A stretch of 38,073 bases of DNA from NCBI RefSeq assembly GCF_000485595.1, contig NW_014577218.1, positions 212,988 to 251,060 on the forward strand, read 5' to 3'. Both the position numbers and the translations under genes were made by a program. The notes beneath the pieces are model-generated. The model was not told where the DNA came from. It was given only the letters and a program-made list of their open reading frames with translations, and ran no database searches. Position 1 is the first letter of the stretch, and each line of letters starts with the position of its first letter. Below are positions 10,861-22,080 of this stretch, piece by piece. Origin of the DNA: Priapulus caudatus. Lineage: Eukaryota; Priapulida; Priapulimorpha; Priapulimorphida; Priapulidae.

Positions 10861-10939
10861 CTGTAGTACGCGAGGATAAATGACACTTAAATTGTGTATG
10901 TCAAAGCAGTGAAAATACAGTTAAATTGATACCCGGCTT

Positions 10940-11128
10940 CATATTCATGGCAAATTTGAAGCGGTCACTACGCAGCAGAAGATGATTCGCGCACATACCG
11001 CACGCGAACGCACGCCAGCCGCGCACTGCACCGCACGCACCGCACGCCCGCCCGCACGCTGACGCTGGCTAGCCGCACGCACGCACGCAAGCGTAGCTGC
11101 ACGTACAACACGTACATAGCAGGCACGC
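10940..11128. repeat. block r, copy A: ACGC-rich segment before the assembly gap
   Basis: Matches 20,315-20,500 (CGGTCACTACGC, GCACGCACGC units). In the other copy it runs on through a CACGTACACACG-like repeat into block t. Here it is cut by the N run. Confidence 0.7.
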
Positions 11129-11153
11129 NNNNNNNNNNNNNNNNNNNNNNNNN
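11129..11153. other. assembly gap of 25 N
   Basis: Twenty-five unknown bases between an ACGC-rich segment and a (CT)n tract. The order of blocks on either side differs from the second copy, so the gap may hide a larger missing or misjoined segment. Confidence 0.99.
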
Positions 11154-11197
11154 CTTTCTCTCTTCTCTCTCTTTCTCTGTCTGTCTCTACCTCTACC

Positions 11198-11228
<31 letters not shown>

Positions 11229-11470
11229 GCTCTCTCTTCTCTCTCTCTCTCTCTCTCCTCTCTTTTCTCTCTCTTCTCTCTCTCATCTCTCTCTCTCTCT
11301 CTCTACCTCTCTCTCTCTCTCTTTCTCTCTCTCTCCTCTCTCTCTCTGCTCTCTCTCTCTCTCTCTGTCTGTCTCTATCTCACTTTCTCTCTCGCGCGCG
11401 CTCTCTCTATATCGCTCTCCCCCTCTCTCTCTCTCTCTCTTTCTCTCGCTGCTCATCTCTTTCTCTCTCT
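11154..11470. repeat. CT-rich polypyrimidine tract
   Basis: (CT)n with interruptions over more than 300 bp. Its right end (CTCTCAAAAAAAGGAACG) matches 22,232-22,290. The Arg/Glu and Ser/Leu frames across it are repeat artefacts. Confidence 0.9.
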
Positions 11471-12640
11471 CAAAAAAAGGAACGCCGCGTATCCAGATCT
11501 GAAACCAGCAGTACTTCACCATCTTCACCGACGCCCACCAACGCCGCAGTCCGCGTAATCCTTTCTCTCACACATACCGCACCACATACCGAGCTCTGCT
11601 TAACAGTGTTGTAATCCTGCTTTTAGCACGGAGCAGATTGCTCTCTGTGCTGTGTTGCTGTGACGCGACGTTTTGCCGCCAGCTCTCTTTCGCTATCCCG
11701 TCGCGCTCTCCCAGTGTAGAGGTACGCGGTGGCAGGTTTGGTAAGCATTCGTACACGTCCAGATGTGCCCCACGTCAACACGTCGTTTATTACAGACCTC
11801 TACGTCGCACTGTAGTAGTTCCAGCACTAGTACGTCACGTGTAGTAGGAGTGGTATAGTATCAGTGTAGCAAAGTAGTAGTCGTGATGTAGTTTCTGACA
11901 GTAGCCGGCGACGGGCCCGTCGTGGGACGCGACCGCGCGCCTCTTAGTGGCGTCATTTTCGCCACGGAAAGGGACGTGGCGCCGCTAGTAGAAAGACATC
12001 GCTTGCAGTAGCCTACGCGCATGTGTACATATACGCTCCTATGTTTCCTTGCTTTAATTCGTCATGCCGCATTTATCTCCGGGCCTGAAATACATGTAGC
12101 ATATTGCGGGAGTACAGTCTCCTAATAATAGACTTCTTGCCTTGCGTGCCTGGTCGCGAAACAATATTATACCTCGAACGCCACGTCACAAAGCAAACGT
12201 TCCGTACACCGCAATAGCGCGCGAGGCCACGCACGGCGGCACACGCACACAGCTATTATCTATATTTTTCTCTCATCATAATATTCATTTTGTCAAGAGA
12301 AGCATAATTCCAGCGTGTTTGCTTCCCGCACGCACTGCGACTGACTAGTGGCGTATCCGCCATTGCTATAGAAACATAATCAGTAGCCAATTGTATACTA
12401 TACGCTACGTTTGGATCAACGATTGCCCTGCGATTTGCCTGTATCGTCTGGCGATATCAGCTGGAACATTTAGCGAGTTGCTGCATACCTACTCACGCGC
12501 TGCACTGATGTTTATTTTTGGTGCGGAACGTACTATCAAGCTCACAAGCCGCTTTATAGCGCTGGGTTTTCGCTGCCTATCGCCACGTCGGTAACATACG
12601 CGGAACATGGGCTTTGCTACCATTATATCTGAACTACTGC
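11471..12640. repeat. block s, copy A
   Basis: About 1.2 kb of non-repetitive sequence that recurs at 22,280-23,430, with markers CAGATCTGAAACCAGCAG, TACACGTCCAGATGTG and TATACTATACGCTACG. It contains no frame conserved between the copies. In copy 2 a GTA trinucleotide array (22,617-22,705) has expanded inside it. I see no gene. Confidence 0.75.
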
Positions 12641-12876
12641 GGCAGCGTCAGTGCGTGCGTGCGTGTGTGTGCGTGTGGCGTGTGGTGTGTGCGTGCGTGC
12701 GTTGAGTGCGCGTGTGTGCGCGTTTCTGCCACGTGCGTGCGTTAGTCGTGTCTGCCGGTGTGTGTGTGTGAGTTGCGCGTGCGTGTGTGGCGTGCCGCTA
12801 GCGTGTGTGTACGGTATATAATATATATAATATATCTATTGTATTATTTTTATATATTATATATGTGTGTGTGTGC

Positions 12877-12911
<35 letters not shown>

Positions 12912-12920
12912 GTGTGGCGT
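12641..12920. repeat. GT/GC microsatellite with an internal TA-rich hairpin
   Basis: GTGCGTGCGTGTGTG-type units (12,641-12,812), then an AT palindrome-like stretch (12,813-12,863), then (GT)n (12,863-12,910). The first part recurs at 23,430-23,605. Confidence 0.85.
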
Positions 12921-12989
12921 CGCGCGGTGTGTGCCGCGCATTGGTGCACCGCCGTCGCAGCGCGTGCGTGTTCGTGTGTGCTTTATAGG

Positions 12990-13165
12990 TAGAGATCGAG
13001 ATAGAGAGATCGAGGGGGGAGGGAGAGAGGCGAGAGAGAGAGGGTAGATAGACGAGAGAGAATAAGACAGACAGAGAGCGAGAGAGATTGAGAGGAGAGA
13101 GAGACCGAGACGAGAGAGAGAGAGCAAGGAGGGAACAGAGAGAGAAAGGGGCGGAAAGAGAGGCC
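12990..13165. repeat. GA-rich tract
   Basis: Polypurine run matching the tract at 20,637-20,742. It marks the left edge of block t. Confidence 0.85.
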
Positions 13166-14135
13166 ACACACACGCAGACTCGAGCCGTAGGCATTCACGC
13201 ACAAGAAACTTACGTATGGCCCAGCATTCGCCTAGAACAGCGCGACCATGTGTATATCCAATCGGATCGACGTGTATAATATATAGTTATATATTATTAT
13301 AGCTATACAGATTATCAATCACGTTGCAGCTGCACTCTAGGGTACCATCAAGGCCAGATCGTACCAAGTACAAGGCTATGTATTTAGCTCTTCGGTACCA
13401 TCAGTTTCACGACTTGCTGCTCTTCCACACTACGCACACATACACCCGCACGGCGCGGCACGTAGATTCTCGCAGGAATGCAGTGAAATCTTCTGCACCG
13501 TAGGTTCCGCATGGACCGGGGATGCCACAGCTCGCTAACAAACCTGCACAATGTCGACGCATGCAGGAAAGCGCACTATCATACGCAGCCTATCCGCCGC
13601 TAAGATATTCGGCGGCCGCACCCGGCCACGCCATGCACTCGTTACCAGCCCACCAGCGGGCATACGCACAGCTATCGCTCGAACAAGGCGGGCGCTCAGT
13701 TATTCACCGCCCCGTCGACTCGTGAGCAGGCATACTATAATATAGTAGCGACGCAGCCTTAAGGCCTCTAGACTGACTTCCACCACTCGCGACTCGCCCG
13801 AGCGTTCAGTTCTCTCTCTCTCTCTCTACCTCTCTCTGCTCTCTCTCTCTCTCTCTCTCTCTCTGGCCTGTCGTGTATGAGCGCACCCCTCTCACGCACC
13901 GCATGCAGCTGGCGCACGCACAAAGACTTTGTTGAGCGTTACAAGCGGCGGGCGCACATCATTAGTAGAGGTGAGACCGCCGTAACGCTGTCGTCCAGGG
14001 AGTCAGCCAGGACACCACCTTCGCGCTCGAGCTATCATAATATCCCCGCGGGCAAGTTCGTCGTGGTTTCCGCTCCGACGCCTCGTACGGGGCGCTACTG
14101 ACCACGACAGTGGTTAGCGACCATAGAAATACATG
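13165..14135. repeat. block t, copy A
   Basis: Sequence shared with 20,742-21,650 (markers GGGTACCATCA, CACAGCTCGCTAACAAACCT, AAAGACTTTGTTGAG). Plus-strand frames of 60-75 codons here do not keep their frame in the second copy, so no gene is called. It contains a short (CT)n tract at 13,810-13,865 that is longer in the other copy. Confidence 0.75.
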
Positions 14136-14139
14136 TACC

Positions 14140-14296
14140 AGGAGTAATGCATAATAGTTCATTATTCTATTACTACTATTTTATTCTTATCTATCTCATA
14201 TTCTTATTCTTCTCATTGCTCATTTCTTTTCTATCTTCTCATTATTCTTATTCTATTTTTCTTATTAATCTATTATTTACTTTATTCACTCCTGCA
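14140..14296. mobile_element. MITE-like element, CAGGAGTG family, inside block t/q
   Basis: CCAGGAGTAATGCATAATAG on the left, TTATTCACTCCTGCATG on the right, AT-rich ATTCTT-type filling. The same insertion is present at 21,652-21,811, so it predates the duplication of the block. Confidence 0.7.
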
Positions 14297-14474
14297 TGTA
14301 CGTATGTCAATTTGTATTTCTATGCGCTACACAGGAACGATGTTGTTTCGCGAGAGAGTACACGCACTCTCATCCGCGCTATGTGGTCAGCCCAATAGAT
14401 TTCATGGCTTTTTACCCATAGTTCTGAAAGTGCCTATTAGGTGGTAGACTGAAAACTAGCAGGAGCCTGCTTAT

Positions 14475-14842
14475 AAGCACATACGCACACACGTACACAC
14501 GAACGCAAGCACATACACACACACGTACATACGCACGCAAACACATACACACACACGTACACACGTACACAAGCACATACGCACACACGTACACACGAAC
14601 GCAAGCACATACGCACACACGTACATACGCACGCAAACAAATACGCACGCACGTACACACGTACACAAGTACATACGCACACACGTACACATGCACGCAA
14701 GCACATACGCACACACGTACATACGCACGCAAACAAATACGCACGCACGTACACACGTACACAAGTACATACGCACACACGTACACATGCACGCAAGCAC
14801 ATGCGCACACACGCAGATACGCACGCGCACACACATAGAAAT
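14475..14842. repeat. minisatellite: 32-bp unit in a 96-bp higher-order repeat
   Basis: About eleven units beginning ACATACGCACACACGTACAC. Variant units follow one another in a fixed order of three, so 96-bp blocks repeat (compare 14,608-14,703 with 14,704-14,799). As 96 is divisible by three, all three minus-strand frames stay open and yield spurious Cys/Val-rich proteins of 121-197 codons. Single units of the same kind occur near 20,460-20,540. Confidence 0.85.
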
Positions 14843-15036
14843 TCACGCATAATATACGGGGTTGTGTTCTTAGATTCGCGCGAGCAGCGCTATTCTCCCC
14901 CATACGTGTATTAATGTAAGATATGTCTGTGTTATAGGGCAGGATTACCCATGGATTGCCAATAACAGGGAAGCAGTAGTTCATATGCAGCTGAAACATC
15001 CCCACATCCTAAACCACCCACCACAGTATTGATAGA
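14843..15036. other. remnant of the MCT-like last intron, copy A
   Basis: From about 14,970 the sequence (AACAGGGAAGC, TTCATATGCAGCTGAAACAT, CACAGTATTGATAGA) matches the short last intron of copy D (31,750-31,825) and of copy C (24,065-24,135). This anchors exon 3 of copy A to the same gene structure. Confidence 0.7.
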
Positions 15037-15415
15037 TTACCGCTAACAGTTGGCCTACTCCCATTTCGCCTACGTCCCATTTCGTCTACTCTCAGAATCG
15101 GTAATATTCCCATTTCGCCTACTCCCATTATGCTACTGTATTTTCTATTTTTATCAAGTTGTGTTCTCATTATTTGTACTTATGTTTTCTTCTGGTTCTT
15201 GTAGTCTATGTATGCCAATCAAAACCATATTTTATTATTTATAAATGATTATTTAGTGAACAAACCGATCGTAGACGAAATGGGAATGGGGTAGATTTTG
15301 AGCGTAGACAAATTGGGAGTAGGTAAAATGGGTGTAGGCCAACTGGGAATTTGCTGTAGGCGAAATGGGAATTTTGCCGTAGGCGAAATTGGAGTAGGCC
15401 AACCGGGAATAAACC
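15037..15415. mobile_element. fold-back element next to a splice donor
   Basis: The left part repeats GGCCTACTCCCATTTCGCCTAC-type units. The right part repeats the reverse complement (GTAGGCGAAATGGGA). Between them lies about 150 bp of AT-rich DNA. Against copies C and D, which run straight from GATAGA into TGTTACCGG, this is an insertion. Its right edge lies seven bases inside the intron, so the donor GTAACAC of exon 3 is kept. It is non-autonomous with no coding capacity. Confidence 0.75.
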
Positions 15416-15422
15416 GTGTTAC

Positions 15423-16163
15423 CGGCGATAAGGGGTCCGATGAAGTTTGCACAGCCCGCAGCAAAGCTGATAATTCCTTGGATCTTCAGAAGATTCTTAA
15501 CTCCAAACAAATCTACGTTGACGGAGGCTAGCAGAGAGTACGCGACACCAGTTCCAAGTCCGTTCACGCACAGTAGGACCGGATACAGAGCTCGCGACGG
15601 CGCAAAAAAGAATAGCAGGGCGGTGGCGCCACCTAGCGAGACTCCGCTCGCATACGCGATGCGGCGGTTGAAGCACGAGCTGCCGGATATGATAGCGACT
15701 CCGAATCCCGCTAGAGTGGCGCTAGCGGCCCGGATGACGCTCAGCTGAGCAACAGTGTCGATAGGAAGGCCCAGTTCTAAGCCGTACTTCACCAGGAACA
15801 TCGATACGGAGCTGGCACCGGCCGTCGAGAACAACATTGCCGAGCAGTACAGCACCAGTTTCTTTATTACAGCGCTGCTCAGAGCAGTTTCCTTCTTCAT
15901 AGCCGCCTTGCCATTTCTTTCCGGTTCCGGAAGAGGCCGAAAGAGCATCCCGGCCAGTACGACGTGTATAGATAGCCCGCCTGTCACGAGCATTGCACCC
16001 TGCCAGGTGAACGAGCCAATTAATGCAACAGCCAATAACGGAGCAAGCATTGCGCCTACAGAACTCGCGCATGACGCTAGCACGCACGCCAGGGGGCGGT
16101 ACTTGTCGAAGTAGTAGCCAATCACGGCATTGGTAGGTGTAAAAACCAAACCCATCCCGAGGC
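15423..16163 (-). CDS. monocarboxylate transporter-like (SLC16/MCT, MFS) exon 3, copy A, intact
   Basis: A 741-bp exon, acceptor TTTTGCAG|GC and donor GCCG|GTAACAC, phase 1 at both ends and no internal stop. It encodes about 246 residues covering roughly TM4 to TM11 of a 12-TM MCT carrier. Visible family features are GLGMGLVFTPT, the loop motif YYFDKYRPLA, FRPLPEPERNG before the central cytosolic loop, KYGLELGLPIDTVAQL, FNRRIAYASG, and the end GCANFIGPLIAG that leads into TM12. The central loop is very short, as in small MCT-like proteins. By eye about two thirds or more of residues match copy D, so the two are separate paralogues and not alleles. The product would sit in the plasma membrane; the substrate is unknown. 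No exon 2 was found upstream: GA repeats and another copy of block X follow directly. The likely terminal exon (10,720-10,860) is broken as assembled. Confidence 0.9.
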
Positions 16164-16204
16164 CTGCAAAATCAAATGAATAATATATTGGAATATGAAG
16201 AATT

Positions 16205-16316
16205 TCAAATAAATAAATAAATATATATATATATATATATGCAAACATAATGCACCCTGTGATAACGCACACACGATATAAACAAGTAGGAATGTGTGTG
16301 TGTGTGTGTGTGTGGG
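16205..16316. repeat. (TA)n and (GT)n microsatellites in the intron upstream of exon 3, copy A
   Basis: AAATAAATAAATA then (TA)n at 16,218-16,240, and (GT)n at 16,292-16,313. The equivalent intron in copies C and D instead carries long (CA)n arrays. Confidence 0.85.
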
Positions 16317-16381
16317 GCGGAGAGAGAGAGAAAGAGATGAGAGAAGAGGAGCGGCGGAGAGAGAGAAGAGAGAGAGGAGGC

Positions 16382-16425
<44 letters not shown>

Positions 16426-16436
16426 CAAGAGAACAG

Positions 16437-16490
<54 letters not shown>

Positions 16491-16493
16491 GAT

Positions 16494-16552
<59 letters not shown>

Positions 16553-16563
16553 GAGAGAGAGAG
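16317..16563. repeat. GA-rich polypurine tract
   Basis: Long (GA)n, matching the tract at 6,489-6,984. It marks the start of the second X unit. Apparent open frames on both strands are repeat artefacts. Confidence 0.9.
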
Positions 16564-16724
16564 GGCTGCGCCGTAAATGGACACACGAGAACTATCGATA
16601 GGTCACTGCCCAAAACCTCTAATGTCACAGGAATTATGTAGTACCGCGTAAATGGAAATGAGAGTGAAAGAGATATAGAGAGAGAAAGAAGAGAGAGAGA
16701 GAAAGAGAGAGAGGGAGGAGAGAG

Positions 16725-16763
<39 letters not shown>

Positions 16764-16803
16764 GAGAGAGCGAGAGGCAGAGAGAGCAGAGAGAGAAGAA
16801 GAT

Positions 16804-16872
<69 letters not shown>

Positions 16873-19800
16873 TAGAGATAGCTAGATAGATAGAGAAGAA
16901 AGAGAGAATAGAGATAGAGAGAGCGAGAGGAAGAGAGAGACAGAGAAGAACAGAATAGGACGTTCCGACAATATTAGGGTCACTGGCACACTGCCATGGC
17001 AACCCTCCGCGAATGGGCGCAGCAGCTAGAAAGGTGGTGGGGGCGGGGTTTCTGTCAGTGCTTTCGGCACCCTTTTTCTCCAGAGAGGAATTTTTGAAAC
17101 CAGTTTTTCTTTCAGCGTATGACTCACGCTCGTTGTTCGATGCGAGAGAAACTATGTTTTTTTAACTCTATCGAGCGGTTGCCGCACGGTTGTAGAGGAT
17201 ACATGGCGGTAGACTTCACCGTCACATAGCCTATGTGCATTAAAAGCGACTCATGTGTTTCTTTTGATTAATCGTATAATTTTATATTACCTAGGTTAAG
17301 TTACATGCCGAAACTAGTATAGTATAAGCCGAAAGGTTTATGCAAGTAGGTTTATGCCAATAAATAATATAAATTGTGTTGAAATTATACATTCTGTGTA
17401 AGGTGCAGATACCGATAGTTTGAACATGCACAATATAATATCCCGAACTCTCGGCTTATGTAATGATATATAATTTTCCTGAATTCCAATTCGACTGTAA
17501 CATTATGGTAAGATTTATGTTAGCTCATCCGTATTATATGTCATAGGAAATATGATTTATCATTTACTCCGATAGCCAGATGTTCATAAGAAAGAAAGAA
17601 GTTCAATGAAAAAGTTCCAAGTGTTCTAACGATTCTTAATGTTTAATTTCATCAATGTATGAATGTTTCAATATTCACCAATTATAATGTGCAAAGTCTT
17701 CTGCAATTCTACGTGCCAAGTATATGCTAAAGTTAACGTTATTTAAAAAACAACAACATACATTTAATGGAGATAATTAAATATCCAATTTACCCGCGCG
17801 CAGGCAGTCGCCAGTAATTGGATATTAACAAGACTCCATAACAGAAATATTTTTTATAATGAACTAAGGGGAGATATTATTTGCCTTATTATTTACTTCT
17901 ATTATTATGAATGAAATCACTAGGTCTCGCAATTAGAATGATAGGCAACAATATAGTATAGCTTGTACGGTATACGTCATGGGAGATTCACTCCGGAGAT
18001 GTATAATTTCACTACATGTATAATTTAAACGTCACTGGCTTGCGCGCGATCCAGATCAGAAAGTATGTTACATAAGTAAATCTTCATGGATTTTTGCGGG
18101 CCATGAACTAGGTTTTCGTAAGACGAATTCTTCCAAAACGAAATGGTATTTAGTTAACCGTATACATTTAAAGTAGAGAGTAGGCTACCCGCTAGTACCT
18201 TGATATGAATTAATGACTTTCGACAGACTTATTTTAAAACGATATTGAGCTCTAGCTTGCTAGATACCCACCGCAAGGTAATTATAGACATAATCTCTCT
18301 ACTGCACAGGACGTATTAATATTTTGGCTAAATAATCGTATTTTCGGTTGAAACAACCTGATTTTTTCACGTTTCTCCAGACGACGATCTCGGTCTCGAA
18401 ATCCCAAAGAACTAAAAAAAGAAAAACTATGTTATAAAAATTGTGATTTTTCGAAAAAGAAAACGGACAGTTTTGATATAATAGATGTCTAACACAATGC
18501 TCCAAAACCGACATCCATTAAACCTATTGCCTGCCCTGCCTGTAACGTACCCACACTAATTTCTGCCCCCCTGAACCCCTTGATCCCGGTGCCCCTGATC
18601 GTAGTGCCTCCTTGTTTCCGATGCCCCTTTTATCCCGGGGGCATCCGCGTTATCAATTCCTGGCGTTATAAGGATACAGTCAGGGTTACGGACAAGTATC
18701 TCTGGTAAGGGGGTTTACAACATAACTGCTCACACAAATTCAATCAAACACACTATCTATTTAATAAAAGAGATGTCTCTCTACGCTCACGAAAAAATAA
18801 CCATAAAAATTTATCACTAATTACGGCAAAAATTGTAAAATTTATACAAAAAAATGTGGGGTTTTCACGTTTTCTCAGAACAGCAAAAGGTTGGGACTAA
18901 AGTTTTAACATAAGTTGTTCGTAGTATGAACTAGTAAACGTTCCCTGGATTTTTTTCAATGTTTTATTTTAGAAGTTATGGCTCTTTATTTTACGATATT
19001 GTTGTATATAAATAAAAAATGGAGATTTGCCGTGCATCTTTTTCAACTCATTTCCTAAAATAAAACATTTAAAATTGGGGAAAAAATTCGCGGACTGATT
19101 ACTAGTTCATACTATGAACAACTTGGCTTAAAGTTTAGGTCTCAACCCTTTGTTGTTTCTAAGAAATGTGAAAAACATTTTTTGTATAAATTTACAATTT
19201 AAAGTAAACTAATTACAATGAATTTTTTCATTGATTATTTTCATGGTGAGCGCAGAGAAACATCTCTTTTATTCAATAGATATGTTTGATTGAATTTGGT
19301 GAGCAGTTATGTTGTAATTCCCTGTTGTAAGTACCTGTCCCAAACCCTGGCTATTTGGTAGTGGCAGTAGTGACAGCTGACTTTTCTACAGCTATTACGT
19401 CGTAGCATGCCTCTCGTGATAAAGCGAGACAGTCACTGGTGGTTATATATGAGCAGCGAAGATGCGGATCGACTTGAAATTTTACGATAAATAATTTTAG
19501 AGCCATTCCCTTATTTGGCGCACCGAATTTCAAATGTGGTATGACTCCAGAAGCTGAGATATCACTCGTGAGCCTGAGATATCTCTGAAATGAGCCCCCA
19601 AAACAACAGAAATCAATGGAAATTAATGTTAGCTCCATGCTGTTAAGCACACCTGAACACAGTTTCAAAGACAAAAATGACAACCGCTCGCTGTGGCTAC
19701 GCCACCTGGGACCCGGAATGTCACGAATACACAAACAAGACCAATTTTACTTCTAATGATTTCTAGACGTCCACGAGGCATTTAACTTGCGTGCATAATG

Positions 19801-19964
19801 CAAATTATTGCCTCTAGTGCCGTATTTTTGCACGAAAAATATGCGAAAAAAAGACATTTTCTAGAGACGATATAGTGCAACGGTGAACAATTGCGGACGC
19901 TTACTGTTGTACCCTCCTTATAGCCGCGAGGATGAATGCAACAACATATACGCGTGCATCCATC

Positions 19965-20070
19965 GTCATCATCATCGTCGTCGTCATAATCATCGTCATC
20001 GCCATCATCATCATCGTCCATCGTCATCATCATCAATCGTCATCGTCATCGTCATGCGTCATCGTCGTCG
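19965..20070. repeat. TCATCG array, copy B
   Basis: (ATCGTC/ATCATC)n immediately 3' of, and partly within, terminal exon B on the minus strand, where the last codons read N-D-D-D-D-A-stop. Confidence 0.85.
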
Positions 20071-20248
20071 TTTGCTACTGTAATGAGCGCGGGATGCCTT
20101 CCTACTCGCCACGCTGGCGCGTCGGATGTTAACCTGGCGCGGTTAAGGAGGAGGACGCCGACAAAAAACAGGCGCCGGACGTGAGAAGCGTGGATCCCGC
20201 CAAATAGGAACGCTGATCGAGTGCTCCCGAATCGATCCACCATGACAC
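20052..20248 (-). CDS. MCT-like terminal exon, copy B (orphan, open)
   Basis: Acceptor CTGCAG|GTGTC at 20,249-20,250, then an open frame in phase 1 to TGA at 20,052-20,054. It starts VMVDRFGSTRSAFLFGGI and later reads LFFVGVLLLNR, so it is the TM12 exon. Between these, three extra single bases against copy D change the middle of TM12 (HASHVRR in place of MLLTSA) but together restore the frame. The tail then runs in a different frame from copy D and ends in NDDDDA. No matching exon 3 lies directly upstream. The next exons to the right are terminal exon C and exon 3 C, so B is either an orphan or an alternative 3' end for copy C. I favour an orphan left by rearrangement. Confidence 0.6.
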
Positions 20249-20314
20249 CTGCAGACGCGAGGATAAAGACACTTAAATTGTGTATGTCAAAGAGTGAAAA
20301 TACAGTTAAATGAT

Positions 20315-20636
20315 ACCTGGCTCATATTATGCGCAAAATTGAAGGGCGGTCACTACGCGCACAGATGTTCGCGCACATACGCACGCGACGCACCAGCGGC
20401 CGCACGCACGCACGCCCGCACGCCCGCCCGCACGCACGCTGGCACGCCACGCACGCACGCACGTACTCACGTACACACGTACATAGCAGGCACGGCAAGC
20501 ACATACGCACACACGTAAACACGCACGCACACCGACCCACGTACTTACGCGCACAACACGCCCGACGGTGTTCGCCGCCGGGAGGGAAGCCCAGCACGCA
20601 CTTCACGCACACACGCACGCACGCACGCCCACATGA
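20315..20636. repeat. block r, copy B, ACGC-rich
   Basis: ACGCACGC units, single units of the 32-bp minisatellite (20,460-20,540) and a short GC-rich insert (GTGTTCGCCGCCGGGAGGGA). The Cys/Arg-rich frames are repeat artefacts. Confidence 0.75.
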
Positions 20637-20659
20637 GAGAGATCGAGGGGGGAGGGAGA

Positions 20660-20711
<52 letters not shown>

Positions 20712-20742
20712 GAAAGAGAGAGAAAGGGGGGAAAGAGAGAGA
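20637..20742. repeat. (GA)n tract
   Basis: Nearly pure (GA)n with G-run interruptions, the left edge of block t copy B. Confidence 0.9.
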
Positions 20743-21345
20743 GCCACACACACGCAGATCGAGCCGTAGCATTCACCACAAGAACTTACGTATGGCCAGC
20801 ATCGCCTAGAACAGCGACCATGTGTATATCCAATCGATCGACGTGTATAATATATAGATTATATATTATTATAGCTATACAGATTATCACCACGTTGCAG
20901 CTGCACTATAGGGTACCATCAAGCAGATCGTACCAATAAAGGTATGTATTAGCTCTTGGTACCATCAGTTTCACCGACTAGCTGCTATTCACACACGCAC
21001 ACATACACACGCACGGGCGCACGTAGATTCTCGCAGGAATGCAGTGGAAATCTCTGCACCAGTAGGTTCCGAATGACCGGGGATGCCACAGCTCGCTAAC
21101 AAACCTGCACAATGTCACGCATGCAGGAGCGCACCTATATACGCACCTATCCCGCTAAGATATCGCGGCCGCACCACCGGCCACGCATGCACTCGTACCA
21201 CCCCCGCGGGCAACGCACAGCTATCGACTCGAACAGCGGCGGCTCAGTTAATTCACCGCCCGTCACTCGTGGAACAGGCATCTATAATATGTAGCGACGC
21301 AGCCTAAGGCCTCTAGCTGACTTGCAACTCGCGACCCCCGGAGCT

Positions 21346-21400
<55 letters not shown>

Positions 21401-21650
21401 GTGTGTATGAGCGCACCCCTCTCACCACCGCATGCAGCTCGCACGCACAAAGACTTTGTTGAGGTTACAAAGCGGGGGCACATCATTAGTGAGGTGAGAC
21501 CGCCGTAACGCTGTCGTCCAGGCAGTCAGCCAGAACACACCTAGCGCTCGAGCTATCATAATATCCCCGGGGCAGTTCGTCGTGGTTCCGCTCCCCGTCG
21601 TTAGGGGGCGCTACTGACAACGACAGTGTTACGACCATAGAAATACATGT
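20742..21650. repeat. block t, copy B
   Basis: Matches 13,165-14,135 with many small indels. It contains a longer (CT)n tract at 21,349-21,397. No frame is shared with copy A. Confidence 0.75.
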
Positions 21651-21651
21651 A

Positions 21652-21811
21652 CCAGGAGTGAATGATAATAGATTATTATTCTATTATCTACTATTCTTAT
21701 TCTTATCTTCTCATATTCTTATTCTTATCTTCTCATATTCTTATTCTTATCTTCTCATATTCTTATTCTTTTATTCTTATTATCTATTATCTATTATTAT
21801 TCACTCCTGCA
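21652..21811. mobile_element. MITE-like element, CAGGAGTG family
   Basis: CAGGAGTGAATGATAATAG and TATTATTCACTCCTGC ends around tandem ATTCTTATCTTCTCAT units. It is the same insertion as at 14,140-14,296, but with the interior repeat expanded to four units. Confidence 0.75.
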
Positions 21812-22080
21812 TATACGTATGTATGTATTTCTATGGCTACAACAGTGTTTCGCGAGAGAGTACACGCACTCCATCCCGCTATGTGGTCAGACCATAGATT
21901 CATGGTTAGACTGAAAAGTCCTATTAGTGAGTAGACTGAAACTAGCAGGAGCTGCTTAAGGCATCTTGTAATAACACTCCGCTGTTAAAAACCAATTCTG
22001 CGGGCTCACAACCACATGCCATGTCGTCACGTCATTTGATGTCAGTAATAACAGATAATCTACAGATAATCCGGTAGGGA
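21812..22080. repeat. block q, copy 2
   Basis: Matches 6,215-6,488 throughout, and 14,297-14,470 in its first part. Confidence 0.8.

Larger units (their letters stand above)
6961..10930. repeat. block X, copy A (3' flank of an MCT-like gene)
   Basis: Starts with a segment containing GGACACACGAGAACTATCGA and a second GA tract (7,100-7,400), followed by about 3.3 kb of AT-rich unique sequence ending at terminal exon A. The same order of sequence is found at 16,561-20,300 and, from the middle of the second GA tract onward, at 28,459-31,660. Copy A differs from the other two by many one-base insertions. No conserved reading frame survives in the three copies apart from the terminal exon at the right end, so most of X is 3' flanking DNA. 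Confidence 0.85.
16561..20300. repeat. block X, copy B
   Basis: Collinear with 6,961-10,930 and, from about 16,895, with 28,459-31,660. It includes a (GA)n tract at 16,672-16,950. It is closer to copy D than to copy A, with differences mainly one-base indels. It ends at terminal exon B. Frames open in one copy are closed in the others, so there is no extra gene inside. Confidence 0.85.

Noticed and set aside
10491-10883. 130-codon plus-strand frame over the TCATCG array and terminal exon A
   Set aside because: Antisense shadow of the MCT-like terminal exon and its microsatellite.
14412-15005. Cys/Val-rich 197-codon minus-strand frame
   Set aside because: Fully explained by the 96-bp minisatellite, which leaves all three frames open.
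15416-16114. Plus-strand and shifted minus-strand frames of 110-121 codons over exon 3 A; likewise 31,827-32,480 over exon 3 D
   Set aside because: Shadows of the intact MCT-like exons in other frames.
19351-19734. 127-codon minus-strand frame in block X copy B
   Set aside because: Frame not kept in copies A and D, and no motif.
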